Positions 24,937-33,878 of a stretch of 64,000 nucleotides of DNA are shown in pieces. The translations under genes were made by a program, and so were the position numbers. The notes under the pieces were generated by a model. The model had not been told where the DNA came from. It saw only the letters and a list, made by a program, of their open reading frames with translations, and ran no database searches. This DNA comes from an uncultured Porphyromonadaceae bacterium. Its GTDB lineage: Bacteria; Bacteroidota; Bacteroidia; Bacteroidales; Muribaculaceae. Position 1 is the stretch's first letter, and each line of letters opens with the position of its first letter. Location of the stretch: contig CAMKOE010000004.1 of assembly GCA_946414395.1 (NCBI GenBank), positions 1 through 64,000 on the forward strand, read 5' to 3'.

Positions 24937-25962
24937 ATGTCGGACAGCGCACGTATTAGTCGTATCTCATGGATCGATACTGCAAGAGGTTTAGGACTTC
25001 TTGCGGTATTTGTGGGTCACTTGAACGTGCCGATGGCTTCTGCTTGGTTATATACCTTCCACATGCCATTGTTTTTCCTGTTGAGTGGTTTGCTTTATCC
25101 GGGTTGCGAGAAATATACTTTCACCCAATTTGCCTGGAAGAGATTTAAGGGCATCATTATACCTTACTTCACTCTCGGATCAGTTATAGCATTGTTCTAT
25201 TGCTGCTTGTATGCATATTATCATGAGCCAGTGTCCACCTATCTAGAGATGGCAAAGGCATTCTTGATACAGGAGCATTATTGGACGGTTTGGTTTCTCA
25301 CGGCGTTATATTTTTCTCAGATTCTGTATTATTGTATCGACAAGTGGTTTCATCGGTGGGACTATGCGGTCACGATTGTCTCCTTGGTTGTGTGTGTCTT
25401 CGGCCTGATGCGTTATCGTCTAGGGTGGGGTGCGCTACCTTGGAATCTGGATATTGCCTTGATTGCCCAATTCTTTTTTCATTTGGGCTATCGGTTCATG
25501 CACAATGATCGCATACGGGAGTTCTTTATATCCCCAGGAGGCAATTTAAAACGGCTGGGAATAGTGATTGCCTGCTTGATGATTAATCTGATTGCAGCAA
25601 AGGCATGCATTATCACCTCTGGTCAATCCCTGGATATGTCCATTGGAATGTATGGCAATGAAGTCTTCACGTTTATCTCGGCAATGGCTGGGATTCTTAT
25701 GGTATTTACTGTAGCCCCTGTCGTACACTCGAGATTTATATCCTATCTGGGCCAGAACACGATGATATTGTTCTCGTGGCATTCGCGCATCGTGATAGTC
25801 TTCTGTGGCCTGGTATATGCACATTTCAATATGTTCCAGTCTCACGATGTAGAGACTGAATTGTTGCGAGCCACGCTAACGCTTCTTGTGATACTTGTGG
25901 TTCTCATTCCCGTGAATGAGTGTGTTAAACGCCTGCCATGTCACAAGGCTTTTGGCGTATAA
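24937..25962 (+). CDS. Membrane acyltransferase, family 3
   Basis: This roughly 341-residue polytopic membrane protein belongs to the acyltransferase 3 family, which moves acetyl or other acyl groups onto polysaccharides across the membrane. The N-terminal RISWIDTARGLGLLAVFVGH carries the family Arg and His, and FHMPLFFLLSGLLY is the second signature. About ten transmembrane segments follow. ATG 24937 is preferred over a TTG seven codons earlier. O-acetylation of the repeat unit is the likely job. Confidence 0.92.
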   Translation: MSDSARISRISWIDTARGLGLLAVFVGHLNVPMASAWLYTFHMPLFFLLSGLLYPGCEKYTFTQFAWKRFKGIIIPYFTLGSVIALFYCCLYAYYHEPVSTYLEMAKAFLIQEHYWTVWFLTALYFSQILYYCIDKWFHRWDYAVTIVSLVVCVFGLMRYRLGWGALPWNLDIALIAQFFFHLGYRFMHNDRIREFFISPGGNLKRLGIVIACLMINLIAAKACIITSGQSLDMSIGMYGNEVFTFISAMAGILMVFTVAPVVHSRFISYLGQNTMILFSWHSRIVIVFCGLVYAHFNMFQSHDVETELLRATLTLLVILVVLIPVNECVKRLPCHKAFGV

Positions 25963-26053
25963 TCTTTTTTTATTTTCATTTTTGTCTGTTCAATTGGTCT
26001 CGGTTGCCCCGCGTTGAACTGATGTTTGATAATCGATTTATATTTGGTTAGGA

Positions 26054-27235
26054 ATGAATGCGATATCCTTTATTGATGCTTTCTATTTCACCACCTATTG
26101 GAATGTTTTTCTGTTAATCCTCACATGGGCTGTGGTGTTGTATTATATAGGTTCTGGTGGTCAAAAGATTCTTCGCATGGACGAGGGCTCACCAAGTCAA
26201 GGATTTGCGGTGTTTTTTGCAATTGCGATAATCTTCTTCATTGGGTTGAGGCCAATGTATAAGGATTTCACCGACATGAAGATGTATGCTTGGACCTATG
26301 ATCACAATACTGGTGTATTCGAAATGCCAAGTTTGTCCGCAGAATGGCTATGGAATGATTCAATGACACTATTTAAGGTGCTTGGGTTCAATATCCATGA
26401 ATTCTTTTTGTTTGTAGCGTTTGTTTACATCATGGGAATGCTTGTGAGCGGTGTTCTCGTTACAAGAAGGAACCTCTTCATGTGCATGATGTTCATGATC
26501 ACTTCATTCAGTTTCTTCTCTTTTGGCTCTAACGGTATCCGAAGTGGAATGTCTTGCAGTATCGCTATGGTCGCTATATGTTTACTGGCTCGTGAACCCG
26601 AGAAGAAAGTGTTACCGATTTTCTTGATGGCCTTGGCTATGGGCGTTCATCGCAGTACCATGCTTCCGATTGCCTCATGCTTTGCGGCCATCTATTTTAT
26701 CAAGGACCCAAAGATCGCGTTGCGCTTTTGGCTCATCTCCATTGTCATCTCTCTAGTGGCAGGTCCGTTCGTCGAGCAGTTTTTCGCCGCATTAGGTTTT
26801 GATGACCGAATGACAAAGTACACCACGACTTCTGAGGACTTTAAGTCCGATGAGTTTTCTCAAACTGGTTTCCGCTGGGACTTCTTGCTATATAGTGCAT
26901 TCCCCGTGTTGATGATTTGGTATGTAACCGTCCGTCGTAAGTTCAATGACCGGACGTTTAACATCATTGCGATTACTTATCTTTTAAGTAATGCATTTTG
27001 GATCATGGTCATCCGTGCGGCATTCTCCAATCGATTTGCTTACTTGTCCTGGTTTATCTATCCTCTGGTAATCGGATATCCGTTGCTGCGCATGAACCTT
27101 TGGGAAGACCAAGACCGCAAAACGTCCTTGATTTTGTTTGCCTACTCGGGATTCTTGTTCTTCATGTTCTTTATCTACTATTTTGGTACGACCGGCTTCA
27201 AGGGATTTGACCTCTACTGGTGGCGCAAGGCATAA
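26054..27235 (+). CDS. EpsG-like polysaccharide polymerase
   Basis: This 393-residue integral membrane protein has about ten to eleven transmembrane segments and an FFIGLRPMYKDFTDMKMY segment characteristic of the EpsG family (a Wzy-type polymerase family). GSNGIRSGMSCSIAMVAI and MGVHRSTML are further family signatures. It should join lipid-linked repeat units into the polymer on the periplasmic side. It is the only polymerase candidate in the window. The sequence around it is visibly AT-richer than the flanking housekeeping genes. Confidence 0.88.
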   Translation: MNAISFIDAFYFTTYWNVFLLILTWAVVLYYIGSGGQKILRMDEGSPSQGFAVFFAIAIIFFIGLRPMYKDFTDMKMYAWTYDHNTGVFEMPSLSAEWLWNDSMTLFKVLGFNIHEFFLFVAFVYIMGMLVSGVLVTRRNLFMCMMFMITSFSFFSFGSNGIRSGMSCSIAMVAICLLAREPEKKVLPIFLMALAMGVHRSTMLPIASCFAAIYFIKDPKIALRFWLISIVISLVAGPFVEQFFAALGFDDRMTKYTTTSEDFKSDEFSQTGFRWDFLLYSAFPVLMIWYVTVRRKFNDRTFNIIAITYLLSNAFWIMVIRAAFSNRFAYLSWFIYPLVIGYPLLRMNLWEDQDRKTSLILFAYSGFLFFMFFIYYFGTTGFKGFDLYWWRKA

Positions 27236-27274
27236 CAACCGTTATTTGTAGTAGTTTTTTAAAACCTATTGAAT

Positions 27275-28336
27275 ATGACCAATTCGCCGCTAGTATCTGT
27301 CATTATACCAGTCTATAATGTGGAGCCGTATCTGCGTCAGTGTCTGGATTCTGTCGTGAACCAGACTTATAAAAATCTTGAGATCGTATGTGTTAACGAC
27401 GGGTCTCCCGACCGTTCGATTGATATCCTTGAGGAATATGCTCATCGCGACAATCGCTTGCATGTCATCAGCATAGAGAATCAAGGCCTCTCTGGCGCCC
27501 GCAATGTCGGCACCGCCGCTTGCAATGGCGAATATCTCATGTATCTTGACAGCGACGATTGGGTTGACCTGGACACCGTGGAGAAGGCTATCACGGCAAT
27601 GACCGATAATTCTGTCGATCTAGTGCTGTGGAATTATTCCAAGGAATATACTTCTTCATCCCAGCCCGTGAAGGTCTTTAACCATGAGGAGTTGTTCACG
27701 GCCGAAAAATACATCCGTTTGCATCAACGCCTTGTGGGCCTGACCGGTGACCAACTCAAGCATCCAGAGCAATGTGATTCCATATCAACCGCTTGGGGAA
27801 AATTGTACAAAACATCGATTATCCAATCAAACAACATACAGTTTGTTGACACCAGATTGATTGGAACAGAGGACCTGTTGTTTAATGCCGAAGTGTTTAA
27901 TTATTGTACCTCGGCGTTTGCACTGCCAGATTGTTTCAATCATTACCGCAAGTCAAATGCAAATTCCTTAACAAAGCAGTATCGTCCTCAGTTCTTTCAG
28001 CAATGGACAGAACTCCAACGGCGTCTCAAGATTTTGTGTGAGGAGCGGGATTATCTTCAGCAGTCTTTCTCCAATAGGGTCGCACTGAGCACGATAGGAA
28101 TAGGACTCCGCATAGCATCATCGTCATCGTCAATTCCTGCAAAAATTAAAGCATTAAAGGACGTCATCAATACTCCGCGGTATCAAGATGCTTATGCCAA
28201 CCTGGAAATGAGATATCTTCCTGCGCACTGGAAAGCATTCTTTTTGTGTGCAAAGTATAAGATGTCTCGTTCTTTGTTATGTCTCTTGTGGATAATGAGG
28301 AAAATTATCAATAGAAACTCCAAGCAATCTGTATGA
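27275..28336 (+). CDS. Family 2 glycosyltransferase
   Basis: This is a GT2 enzyme of about 353 residues. PLVSVIIPVYNVEPYLRQCL, IVCVNDGSPDRSIDIL and YLDSDDWVD are the family motifs, the last holding the DxD-type metal site. The C-terminal region, rich in basic residues, is poorly conserved. ATG 27275 is preferred to a TTG two codons earlier. It adds one residue of the repeat unit; the donor is unknown. Confidence 0.9.
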   Translation: MTNSPLVSVIIPVYNVEPYLRQCLDSVVNQTYKNLEIVCVNDGSPDRSIDILEEYAHRDNRLHVISIENQGLSGARNVGTAACNGEYLMYLDSDDWVDLDTVEKAITAMTDNSVDLVLWNYSKEYTSSSQPVKVFNHEELFTAEKYIRLHQRLVGLTGDQLKHPEQCDSISTAWGKLYKTSIIQSNNIQFVDTRLIGTEDLLFNAEVFNYCTSAFALPDCFNHYRKSNANSLTKQYRPQFFQQWTELQRRLKILCEERDYLQQSFSNRVALSTIGIGLRIASSSSSIPAKIKALKDVINTPRYQDAYANLEMRYLPAHWKAFFLCAKYKMSRSLLCLLWIMRKIINRNSKQSV

Positions 28337-28388
28337 TTGAACAGAAGAAAGTATCAAGCGGAAATGTATTTATAACAATTTAGAAACG

Positions 28389-29534
28389 ATGAAAATTGTC
28401 TATTGTTTGAATAGTATCAGGTACATTGGCGGCATTCAGATGGTTACTGTGGTGAAAGCGAATGCCCTTGCCGAAATCCCTGGAAATGAGGTGTACGTCG
28501 TGGTGACAGATAACAAGGACGGAGAGAATTTACATAAATTATCTCCAAAGGTTCATCTTGTTGATTTGGATATTAATTACTATTACCGTGATCGTGAGCG
28601 TCCTGTTTGGGTGATGATGTTTATCCGTTCTTATAAACGTCGTTTACACCGTAAGGCACTAAATCGTTTTTTAGACGAACTCAAGCCTGATGTGGTGATT
28701 TCAGTTGGCTTGTCTGAGAAATTTATGGTGCTATCCAATAAGCGAAGAACATGGAAAGTAATTCGTGAGTTTCATAGCGAGAAGAATTATCGAGTCAAGT
28801 ATGCTGAGTCATTATTTCAAAAGTGCACGGGGGCATTATCAGACTTCTACGAGTTTAATTTTGTCGACAGGAAGTACGATAAGATTGTGGTTTTGACCCA
28901 AGAGGATAAGGACATGAACTGGCAGGGTTGGTCTAACGTTGAGGTGATGCCCAATCCTGTTTCTTTCCAGTGCGGTATTCCTTCCCCGTTAACTGATAAG
29001 ACAATCGTCTCTATGGGGCGCCTTCATCATGTGAAGAATTTTTCGGCACTGATTAGGGCATTTGGCAAAGTAGTGGAACAACACCCAGACTGGAAACTTC
29101 AGATATATGGCAAGGGCGAACTTGAAAATGAATTAACTGATCAAATTCGTCAATCTGGTCTCGAGAATAATGTCTTCTTGATGGGTTTCACCAGCGATAT
29201 CAAAGGAGTCTTGTGCAAGTCCTCAATTGCTGCTTTTTCATCTTTGATTGAAGGATTCCCTCTAGTCCTAGTTGAAACGATGGAGTGTGGAGTGCCCCCG
29301 GTCACATACCAGTGTCCTACAGGGCCGAAAGACATTATTACAGATGGCAAGGATGGTTTCCTGGTGCCTGTGAATGATGAGCAGATGCTTGCTGAACGCA
29401 TTTGCCAGTTGATTGAGGACAAGGAATTGCGGAACCGTATGGGTGTCGCAGCAAAGGAACGTGCAAAATACTATCAAGTCGATCAAATTGCCCAAAGGTG
29501 GATGAAACTCTTCAATGAGGTGATTAATTCATGA
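28389..29534 (+). CDS. Family 4 (GT-B) glycosyltransferase, intact paralogue
   Basis: This 381-residue GT-B enzyme begins MKIVYCLNSIRYIGGIQMVT. The donor-binding half shows SMGRLHHVKNFSALIRAF, QIYGKGELENEL and SLIEGFPLVLVETMECGVPP. It is closely similar along its whole length to the next gene (29581-30717), so the two are a tandem duplication. This copy is open throughout and keeps the GKGE segment that is interrupted in its neighbour. Confidence 0.92.
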   Translation: MKIVYCLNSIRYIGGIQMVTVVKANALAEIPGNEVYVVVTDNKDGENLHKLSPKVHLVDLDINYYYRDRERPVWVMMFIRSYKRRLHRKALNRFLDELKPDVVISVGLSEKFMVLSNKRRTWKVIREFHSEKNYRVKYAESLFQKCTGALSDFYEFNFVDRKYDKIVVLTQEDKDMNWQGWSNVEVMPNPVSFQCGIPSPLTDKTIVSMGRLHHVKNFSALIRAFGKVVEQHPDWKLQIYGKGELENELTDQIRQSGLENNVFLMGFTSDIKGVLCKSSIAAFSSLIEGFPLVLVETMECGVPPVTYQCPTGPKDIITDGKDGFLVPVNDEQMLAERICQLIEDKELRNRMGVAAKERAKYYQVDQIAQRWMKLFNEVINS

Positions 29535-29580
29535 TGATCCAATGACAGTATATCGCAAAACAGAACTCAAATTCCTTTAA

Positions 29581-30717
29581 ATGAAGATTGTTTATTGTGT
29601 AAATAGTATCCGTTCCCTGGGAGGAATTCAGCGTGTGACCATTGTCAAGGCCAATGCGCTGGCCGAGGTCGAGGGTAATGAGGTTTACATTGCCGTTTCG
29701 GATCACAAGCATGGGACTGATGTTGACCAGTTGTCACCCAAGGTGCATGTGGTCGATTTGGATATCAATTACCACAATCACGATTCTGACAGGTCAAAGT
29801 TGGCCAACATCATTGTTGGCCTTTCTAAAAAGATACCGCATTACAAGGCACTCAAGCGGTTCCTGACTGATTTAAAGCCCGACATCGTTATCTCGGTGGG
29901 CACTTCCGAGAAGTATCTCCTTCCTGCCATGAAAGGGCGGACCTGGAAAATCATCCGTGAGTTCCATTCCGAGAAAGATTATCGCTTGAAGCATGCCAGG
30001 TCACGCTTTGACAGGTTGAAGTCACGACTTGTGAACTTCTATGACTTCAATTTTGTGGAGAAGAAATATGACAAGATCGTCGTTCTTACCCACGAGGACA
30101 GAGAAATGAACTGGAAGGGTTGGGAAAATGTTTCTGTAATCCCCAATCCTACTTCATTTAAATGTGACGAGCCTTCGCCACTGAGCGAGAAAGTGGTTGT
30201 CGCTATGGGGCGCCTCCATCCCGTTAAGAATTTTTCCTCATTGATCAGGGCATTCCAACTGGTCGCACAAAGGCATCCAGACTGGACACTGAGGATTTAT
30301 GGCTAGGGAGAGATGGAAGCAACGCTCCAGCGGCAAATTGATGAGAGCGGCCTGCAGAAGCAAGTCCTTCTCATGGGTTTCACCAGCAATGTGCAAGAAG
30401 CATTGAGGTGCGCATCTATCTGCGCTTTAACCTCATTATCCGAAGGCTTTGCCCTCGTGATAACCGAGGCCATGGAATGCGGAGTACCGGTCGTGTCCTA
30501 TCAATGTCCATATGGTCCCAAGGACATCATCACCGATGGCAAGGACGGCTTCCTGGTTCCCCTCAATGACGAGTCGACTCTAGCCAACCGCATTTGTACG
30601 CTTATCGAAGACGAGACCCTCCGCCAGAATATGGGAAGAGTTGCTAAAATGAATGCTAAGAGTTATCAGATAGAGCGAATAATTGAGCAATGGATGGACA
30701 CATTTAACAACCTTTAG
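29581..30717 (+). pseudogene. Family 4 glycosyltransferase with an in-frame TAG
   Basis: The reading frame runs 378 codons from MKIVYCVNSIRSLGGIQ to the TAA at 30715-30717, apart from one TAG at 30304-30306 (codon 242). The intact tandem paralogue has Lys at this position (IYGKGE versus IYG-stop-GE), so one AAG-to-TAG change explains the break. Both halves remain well conserved: MGRLHPVKNFSSLIRAF before and SLSEGFALVITEAMECGVPV after. The stop separates the acceptor domain and half the donor domain from the donor-binding C-terminus. It may be a recent pseudogene, a sequencing error or a read-through site. An ATG at 30313 could restart translation but would give only a partial domain. Confidence 0.85.
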
Positions 30718-30773
30718 GCACACCAATTGTTTTGTTACGAGTATAGAATTTAACCTTACATTTTTATAACTCC

Positions 30774-31847
30774 ATGCTTAATTTTACTGTTGGGCCGGTC
30801 ATGTCCAGTGACATGGTGCGAGCTATTGGGCAGGAACAGGTTCCCTATTTCAGGACCTCGGAGTTTTCCGAGTTAGTGCTGGAGTGTGAACGCATCCTTA
30901 CTGAGTTTGCGGGAGCCCCCGAAGGCTCTCGTTCGTTGTTCATCACGGGTTCAGGCACCGCTTCGATGGAGGCTACTGTGATGAATGTGTTCACGCCTCG
31001 CGACAAGGTCCTCGTTGTCAATGGCGGCAGTTTTGGCCACCGCTTTGTTGAGCTTTGCGCCTTGCACGATATCCCACACGCCTCAATAGATTTGCAGTTG
31101 GGTGAGCCCTTGACAGAGCAGCACCTTGCCGCATTTGAGGGCAAAGGGTTCACGGGCTTCCTGGTAAACATGCACGAGACATCAACCGGCGTGCTCTATG
31201 ACATGAAGATGATCAGCGACTTCTGTAGGCGCAATGGCTTGTTCCTCGTCGTGGACGCCATCAGTGCTTTCCTTGCCGATCCGTTCGACATGCGGGAATT
31301 GGGTGCCCAAGTGATGATTACGGGGTCGCAGAAGGCGCTCGCTTGCCCTCCAGGCATTTCCATTATTGTCCTTTCTCCCCAGGCGGTTGAGCGTGTCAAT
31401 AGCATCAAGTCACGTTGTATGTATTTTGATCTCAAGGACGCCCTCAAGAATGGTGAGCGTGGTCAGACGCCGTTCACTCCTGCCGTGGGAACCATTCGTC
31501 AGATACATGCACGGTTGAAAGAAATACAGGCTAATGGAGGCGTGGCCTCGGAGGTTACTCGCATGTCAAGCCTGGCCCAAGACTTCAGGTCTAAAATCGA
31601 AGGTCTTCCATTCGAGATATTCTCTCCGTCCATGTCCAATGCGGTGACTCCGTTGCATCCACTCCATGCATCCGCTCATCAAGTCTTCTTGACCCTCAAG
31701 GATGAGTATGGCATCTGGATCTGCCCCAATGGCGGCGAACTGAAGGACCGCGTTTTCCGTGTCGGTCACATCGGCTGTCTCACTCCTCAGGACAATACAA
31801 CACTGGTGAACGCATTCAAGGATATGATGAAACGCGGACTCCTGTAA
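30774..31847 (+). CDS. Class V PLP-dependent aminotransferase
   Basis: This 357-residue PLP enzyme of the alanine-glyoxylate/2-aminoethylphosphonate transaminase type has [19 protein letters not shown] for phosphate binding, [14 protein letters not shown] with the PLP Asp161, and [11 protein letters not shown] with Lys187. The gene is 17 bases upstream of a cytidylyltransferase/oxidoreductase fusion, so it probably aminates a small phosphorylated carbonyl compound that is then CDP-activated. No phosphonate core genes (PEP mutase, phosphonopyruvate decarboxylase) are in the window, so an aminoethylphosphonate assignment would be premature. Confidence 0.88.
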   Translation: MLNFTVGPVMSSDMVRAIGQEQVPYFRTSEFSELVLECERILTEFAGAPEGSRSLFITGSGTASMEATVMNVFTPRDKVLVVNGGSFGHRFVELCALHDIPHASIDLQLGEPLTEQHLAAFEGKGFTGFLVNMHETSTGVLYDMKMISDFCRRNGLFLVVDAISAFLADPFDMRELGAQVMITGSQKALACPPGISIIVLSPQAVERVNSIKSRCMYFDLKDALKNGERGQTPFTPAVGTIRQIHARLKEIQANGGVASEVTRMSSLAQDFRSKIEGLPFEIFSPSMSNAVTPLHPLHASAHQVFLTLKDEYGIWICPNGGELKDRVFRVGHIGCLTPQDNTTLVNAFKDMMKRGLL

Positions 31848-31863
31848 TAATCTTGAAGCATCC

Positions 31864-33198
31864 ATGAAAAAAGTAATCACTTACGGTACCTATGATCTTC
31901 TCCATTATGGACACATTCGCCTGTTGGAGAGGGCAAAGGCGCTAGGAGACTATCTCATAGTTGGCGTCACTGCCGATAACTTCGACCTCGCGCGAGGCAA
32001 GATTAATGTCCAGCAGTCTGTCATGGAACGCATCGACGCGGTGCGGGCAACAGGGCTGGCCGATGAGATTATCGTCGAGGAATATGAGGGCCAGAAGATT
32101 GATGACATCCGCCGCAAGGGGGTAGATGTCTTTGCCATCGGCAGTGACTGGCAAGGAAAGTTTGACTACCTCAAGGAGTTTTGCGAAGTCGTGTACTTGG
32201 AGCGCACTAAGGGTGTCTCAAGTTCTGAACTGCGCGCCGAGAAGCGTGAGGTGAAAATCGGTCTGGTGGGAGAATCCACCATCCTCAATAAATTTGAGCG
32301 AGAGAGCCACTTTGTCAATGGCGTGAAGATTTCGGCCGTTTGCGCCCGTGACACCGCCGATTTCTCTGAAGATATGAAGCGGGTTCCCCTGACTGGCAAC
32401 TATGACGAACTGCTGGACATGTGTGATGCGGTTTACATCATTTCTCAGCCCCATGAGCACTATAACCACATCAAGCATGCCCTCGAGGCTGGGAAACATG
32501 TCCTGTGTGAATCCCCTGTCACCTTGAGTGTCAATGACTACCAGGAATTGAATAAGTTGGCCAGCGACAAGGGCCTTATCCTGATGGATGGTATCAAGAC
32601 GGCCTATTCGACAGCCTATGACCGCCTGGTCGTGCTTGCTAAGAGTGGTCGTATTGGCGATATCATCTCGGTCGATGCCGTCTGCACCAGCATGTTCGAC
32701 TTTGAGCGGCATGAGGATAAGTCCAAGGTGTGGAATAGTATTACCGCATGGGGGCCTACCGCCATGCTGCCCATATTCCACCTGCTGGGCACCGATTACA
32801 CGCGTGCCGACATCACGACGCGCCTGTATCAGCCCAACAGTGACTTTGACATCTTTACTAAGGTCGCATTCACCTATCCCAATGCAGTGGCTTCCATCAA
32901 GGTTGGTGTGGGCGTTAAGTCCGAGGGCGAACTCATCATTTCCGGTACCAAGGGCTACCTCTACATACCCGCACCATGGTGGAAGACCGACTACTTTGAA
33001 CTCCGCTATGAGAATCCGGCAGACAACAAGCGCTATTTCTATAAACTTGATGGCGAGGGCATCCGCTATGAGATTGTCTCCTTTATAAAAGCCATCCAGA
33101 CAAGCCGCCCCAGCCCTTACCTGACCAATGGCGTCTCTAAGGCTATCGTCCGTACCATAGAGGATTTTTATAACAAAAAAGTGTCATTCATCTGGTAA
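31864..33198 (+). CDS. Fusion: TagD-like cytidylyltransferase + Gfo/Idh/MocA oxidoreductase
   Basis: This 444-residue protein joins two enzymes. Residues 1 to about 128 form a glycerol-3-phosphate/ethanolamine-phosphate-type cytidylyltransferase, with YGTYDLLHYGHIRLLERA (HxGH at 14-17) and RTKGVSSSEL (the RTxGxSST-like motif). From about 129, KIGLVGESTI opens a Gfo/Idh/MocA Rossmann domain. The usual catalytic EKP motif reads ESP (Ser217 in CESPVTL), so the oxidoreductase may be inactive or use other chemistry. With the adjacent aminotransferase it suggests a CDP-activated polyol or amino-alcohol attached to the capsule. The order is unambiguous because the frame is continuous. Confidence 0.9.
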   Translation: MKKVITYGTYDLLHYGHIRLLERAKALGDYLIVGVTADNFDLARGKINVQQSVMERIDAVRATGLADEIIVEEYEGQKIDDIRRKGVDVFAIGSDWQGKFDYLKEFCEVVYLERTKGVSSSELRAEKREVKIGLVGESTILNKFERESHFVNGVKISAVCARDTADFSEDMKRVPLTGNYDELLDMCDAVYIISQPHEHYNHIKHALEAGKHVLCESPVTLSVNDYQELNKLASDKGLILMDGIKTAYSTAYDRLVVLAKSGRIGDIISVDAVCTSMFDFERHEDKSKVWNSITAWGPTAMLPIFHLLGTDYTRADITTRLYQPNSDFDIFTKVAFTYPNAVASIKVGVGVKSEGELIISGTKGYLYIPAPWWKTDYFELRYENPADNKRYFYKLDGEGIRYEIVSFIKAIQTSRPSPYLTNGVSKAIVRTIEDFYNKKVSFIW

Positions 33199-33260
33199 TA
33201 TAGTGGTGACACATGATAAATTTGAAAAAATAGGCTTGTTCATTTAAGCCATTATAAACA

Positions 33261-33878
33261 ATGAACCGATTATATCGTGACTATATAAAGCGGGGACTTG
33301 GGTTCTGTATCTCCCTTGTCGTACTCGTGTGCTTGTCTCCGCTATTGCTGGTGGTGACCCTCTGGCTGCATTTTGCCAATAAGGGAGCCGGCGCTTTCTT
33401 CTTTCAAGAGCGTCCCGGCAAGGATGGCAAGATTTTCAAGATCATCAAGTACAAAACGATGACCGACGAGCGAGATGCCAACGGCAAACTCTTGCCCGAT
33501 GAAAAGCGATTGACCCGGGTAGGCCGCCTGGTGCGTTCGACAAGCATTGACGAACTACCTCAACTAGTAAATGTTCTCAAGGGCGATATGGCCATTATCG
33601 GCCCACGCCCCTTGCTGGTGGAATATCTCCCCTTGTATTCTCCCGAGCAAGCACGGCGCCATGAGGTGCGACCCGGCATTACAGGCTGGGCGCAGTGCCA
33701 TGGCCGCAATGCCTTGTCTTGGAGCGAGAAATTTAAACTCGATGTGTGGTATGTCGATCATTGCAGTTTCTTGACAGACTTGCAGGTGATTTTTACCACA
33801 ATTAAGAAAGTCCTCGTCAGGGATGGAATCTCTCAGGACGGTCAAGCAACAATGGAAGCATTTAAAGGAAATAAATAA
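33261..33878 (+). CDS. PglC-like initiating sugar-phosphate transferase
   Basis: This is a 205-residue polyprenyl-phosphate sugar-1-phosphate transferase with one N-terminal membrane segment (about residues 13-37). FFFQERPGKDGKIFKIIKYK, STSIDELPQLVNVLKGDMAI (catalytic Asp-Glu) and GPRPLLVEYLPLYS are the family signatures. It moves a sugar phosphate from UDP-sugar to undecaprenyl phosphate at the inner face of the membrane, starting the repeat unit. PglC enzymes often use UDP-bacillosamine or related amino sugars, consistent with the DegT and PglD-like genes present. Its stop overlaps the next ATG. Confidence 0.94.
   Translation: MNRLYRDYIKRGLGFCISLVVLVCLSPLLLVVTLWLHFANKGAGAFFFQERPGKDGKIFKIIKYKTMTDERDANGKLLPDEKRLTRVGRLVRSTSIDELPQLVNVLKGDMAIIGPRPLLVEYLPLYSPEQARRHEVRPGITGWAQCHGRNALSWSEKFKLDVWYVDHCSFLTDLQVIFTTIKKVLVRDGISQDGQATMEAFKGNK

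Noticed and set aside
26039-26046. TATATTTG box just before the EpsG-like gene
   Set aside because: It matches the -7 consensus but lies only 7 bases before the ATG and lacks a well-spaced -33 element, so a real promoter is unlikely.
30774-33198. 2-aminoethylphosphonate biosynthesis
   Set aside because: The aminotransferase and cytidylyltransferase resemble late phosphonate enzymes, but PEP mutase and phosphonopyruvate decarboxylase are absent from the window.
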